Assembly: GCA_017483405.1 (NCBI GenBank)
Contig: JAFUWP010000273.1
Coordinates: 1 to 5,391 of the forward strand
Direction: 5' to 3'
Source: Oscillospiraceae bacterium
GTDB lineage: Bacteria; Bacillota; Clostridia; Oscillospirales; Ruminococcaceae
Length of the DNA stretch: 5,391 nucleotides
The position numbers were made by a program, and so were the translations under genes. Numbering within the stretch: position 1 is the stretch's first letter; each line of letters opens with the position of its first letter. Shown piece by piece: positions 3,787-5,391 of this stretch. The notes beneath the pieces were generated by a model. It was given only the letters and a program-made list of their open reading frames with translations, was not told the origin of the DNA and did not search any database.

Positions 3787-4562
3787 GCCGTACCCTCTCG
3801 GAGTGCGTGAAGTGTTTCGGTAATGTTATCACTTCTCATGAGCGTTTCGCCGATAAGAACGGCATCCGCGCCGTTTTTCCGGACGGTTTTCATATCGGCA
3901 TTATTTTTGATACCGCTTTCGGAAACTAAAAGCTGACCGGCCTGCCGCATAGAGGCGAGTTCCGCAGTCGCGGAAAGATTCACTTCAAATGTTTTGAGAT
4001 TCCGGTTATTGACCCCGATAAGTTTCGGATTCAGTTTCTGAACGGTTTCCATTTCTTCACGGGTATGGACTTCAATCAGGCAGTCAAGGCCGAGTTCATG
4101 TGCCAAATCAAAATAGCTTTTCATTCTGGAAAATTCCAGAACGGCGGCAATCAGCAGAACTGCCGATGCTCCTAAATATTTTGCTTCATAAATCTGATAT
4201 TCATCAATCACAAAATCTTTCCGGAGAATCGGAATACTGACAGTATCCGCGATGTTTTTCAGATATTGGCTGTTCCCCTGAAAGTAATGTTCTTCTGTCA
4301 GGCAGGAGATGCAGTCCGCGCCGGCGGATTCATATTCCTTTGCGAGTTCGACAGGATGAAAATCCGGACGGATAAGGCCTTTCGAGGGAGATGCTTTCTT
4401 GACTTCGCAGATACAGGAAAGTCCTGATGTTTCCAGTGCCTTGATGAATCCGGCTTTTTGCGGAGCATTTTCCGCAAGACTGCGCATTTCCGCAGGGAAG
4501 ATGCGTTCTTTTTCGGCATCGAGCTGAATCTGACGCTGTTTGCAGATGTCATCTAAAATCAT
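3783..4562 (-). CDS. trpC: Indole-3-glycerol phosphate synthase
   Basis: 259 residues, normal for a stand-alone TrpC. It cyclises and decarboxylates CdRP to indole-3-glycerol phosphate, the substrate of TrpA. TIM-barrel landmarks in order are CEVKKASPSKG (Glu53 and Lys55), LTEEHYFQG, the general-acid lysine in LRKDF (Lys115), LIEVH (Glu164), GVNNRNL (Asn185), VSESGI (Glu215, Ser216) and LIGETLM. These correspond to the known catalytic and binding residues of the family. The ATG lies 4 nt after the trpD stop, and its GGAG ribosome site (complement of 4570-4573) falls in the last codons of trpD at 7-nt spacing. The trpC stop overlaps the trpF start. Confidence 0.97.
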   Translation of the reverse strand: MILDDICKQRQIQLDAEKERIFPAEMRSLAENAPQKAGFIKALETSGLSCICEVKKASPSKGLIRPDFHPVELAKEYESAGADCISCLTEEHYFQGNSQYLKNIADTVSIPILRKDFVIDEYQIYEAKYLGASAVLLIAAVLEFSRMKSYFDLAHELGLDCLIEVHTREEMETVQKLNPKLIGVNNRNLKTFEVNLSATAELASMRQAGQLLVSESGIKNNADMKTVRKNGADAVLIGETLMRSDNITETLHALREGTA

Positions 4563-4566
4563 GATA

Positions 4567-5391
4567 TTACTCCATTTCGTTGGTAAACTTCACGAATTCT
4601 TCGAGTTTGGCGAGTGCAGAGCCGTTGTCGATAACTTCGGCAGCTTTCTGAATGCCTTCTTTAAGAGTTTCGGTCACTCCGTAAGTATAGAGTGCTGCGC
4701 CGGCATTCATCAGAACGATGTCACGTTTCGCGCCGGTAACAGTACCTTCCAGAATTCCTCTTGTAATCTGCGCATTTTCGGCAGGTGTACCGCCTACGAT
4801 TTCGGATTTATCGTAGCGTTTCAGACCGAATTCTTCGGGAGTGATTTCGTAAGTCCTGAGCGTTTCGCCATTGACTTCGGTCACGGTAGTGGCATCAGAA
4901 ATGGAAATTTCATCCATAACATCATTACCGAAAACGACCATAGCTCGCTTGATGCCGACCTGCTGAAGGACTTTCGCCATGATTTCGGTCAGGGATTTTT
5001 CATAGACACCAAGCACGATATAATCTGCCTTCGCCGGATTGGTCAGAGGGCCTAAGATGTTGAATACTGTCCGGACACCGAGCTGACCTCTGACAGGGCC
5101 TACGAAACGCATACTTGCGTGATAGCTCTGGGCAAACAGGAAAGAAAGATGTGTTGTTTCAAGGCATTTTTTAGCCTGTTCGGGCTTCGAGGCGATTTTC
5201 ACGCCGAGAGCTTCAAGAACATCAGCCGCACCGCTCTTGCTGGAAACGCTTCGATTTCCGTGCTTTGCGACTTTAGCACCGGCGGCGGCCGCTACGAATG
5301 CCGAAGTTGTCGAGATATTGAACGATGCACAATGGTCACCGCCTGTTCCGACAATATCAATACTGTTATTTTCATCGGGAACGAGACTTGC
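4567..5391 (-). CDS. trpD: Anthranilate phosphoribosyltransferase (5' end outside window)
   Basis: The frame stays open to the window edge, giving 274 residues of an enzyme usually about 330-345 long, so roughly the first 60-70 residues are missing. TrpD transfers phosphoribosyl from PRPP to anthranilate. In fragment numbering the PRPP loop GTGGD is at 15-19, FNIST at 24-28, KHGNR at 43-47 and the serine-rich SSKSGAADVLE at 50-60. The magnesium-binding Asp-Glu pair is at 160-161 in VMDEIS. GVRTVFNILGPLTNPA is the anthranilate-side segment. The GTG at 5202 is internal, because the conserved PRPP motifs lie upstream of it. It is a stand-alone TrpD with no glutaminase domain visible. trpC follows after 4 nt. 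Confidence 0.97.
   Translation of the reverse strand, partial: ASLVPDENNSIDIVGTGGDHCASFNISTTSAFVAAAAGAKVAKHGNRSVSSKSGAADVLEALGVKIASKPEQAKKCLETTHLSFLFAQSYHASMRFVGPVRGQLGVRTVFNILGPLTNPAKADYIVLGVYEKSLTEIMAKVLQQVGIKRAMVVFGNDVMDEISISDATTVTEVNGETLRTYEITPEEFGLKRYDKSEIVGGTPAENAQITRGILEGTVTGAKRDIVLMNAGAALYTYGVTETLKEGIQKAAEVIDNGSALAKLEEFVKFTNEME

Noticed and set aside
4567..5202. Start of trpD at the GTG at 5202
   Set aside because: The frame continues to the window edge and encodes the essential GTGGD, FNIST and KHGNR motifs upstream of that codon.

Overview
The window reads as a chromosomal segment of a low-to-mid GC Gram-positive anaerobe, probably class Clostridia and perhaps Ruminococcus-like. 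That placement is an inference from the style of the HU and Trp proteins, the strong AGGAG-type ribosome sites, a textbook SigA promoter and the absence of encoded CCA on the tRNAs. No database search was possible.

Layout. (1) Positions 1-660, plus strand: an array in which tRNA-shaped genes (called B here) alternate strictly with about 61-nt shrunken tRNA-like modules (called A). The order is B1 (3' part only), hairpin, A1, B2 (Arg, anticodon ACG), A2, B3 (GCC-like), A3, B4 (aberrant, U73), A4, B5 (GCC-like), then an AT-rich tail with a short remnant of another A module. Spacers are only 1-8 nt, apart from the one holding the hairpin and the tail. The array enters the window at its left edge, so it continues upstream. 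(2) Positions 681-711: a hairpin terminator between the array and the convergent hu gene. (3) Positions 735-1074, minus strand: hu (DNA-binding protein HU) with its own consensus promoter. (4) Positions 1170-5391, minus strand: the distal part of a tryptophan operon, in transcription order trpD (5' end outside the window), trpC, trpF, trpB, trpA.

The trp genes are tightly packed (4-nt gap, 4-nt overlap, 18-nt gap, 8-nt overlap) and encode every step from anthranilate plus PRPP to tryptophan: TrpD, then TrpF, then TrpC, then the TrpAB synthase. TrpE and TrpG would be expected upstream of trpD, outside the window, together with the operon's promoter and any leader.

The trp and hu genes look ordinary, apart from a Glu in place of the catalytic Asp in TrpA. 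The unusual part is the array. The A modules keep a complete four-arm tRNA layout, supported by several compensatory base changes, but have lost what is needed to decode: a normal anticodon loop, the D-loop GG and a standard T loop. They are also more conserved than the tRNAs between them. The tRNAs in turn combine anticodons and acceptor ends that do not match normal identity rules.
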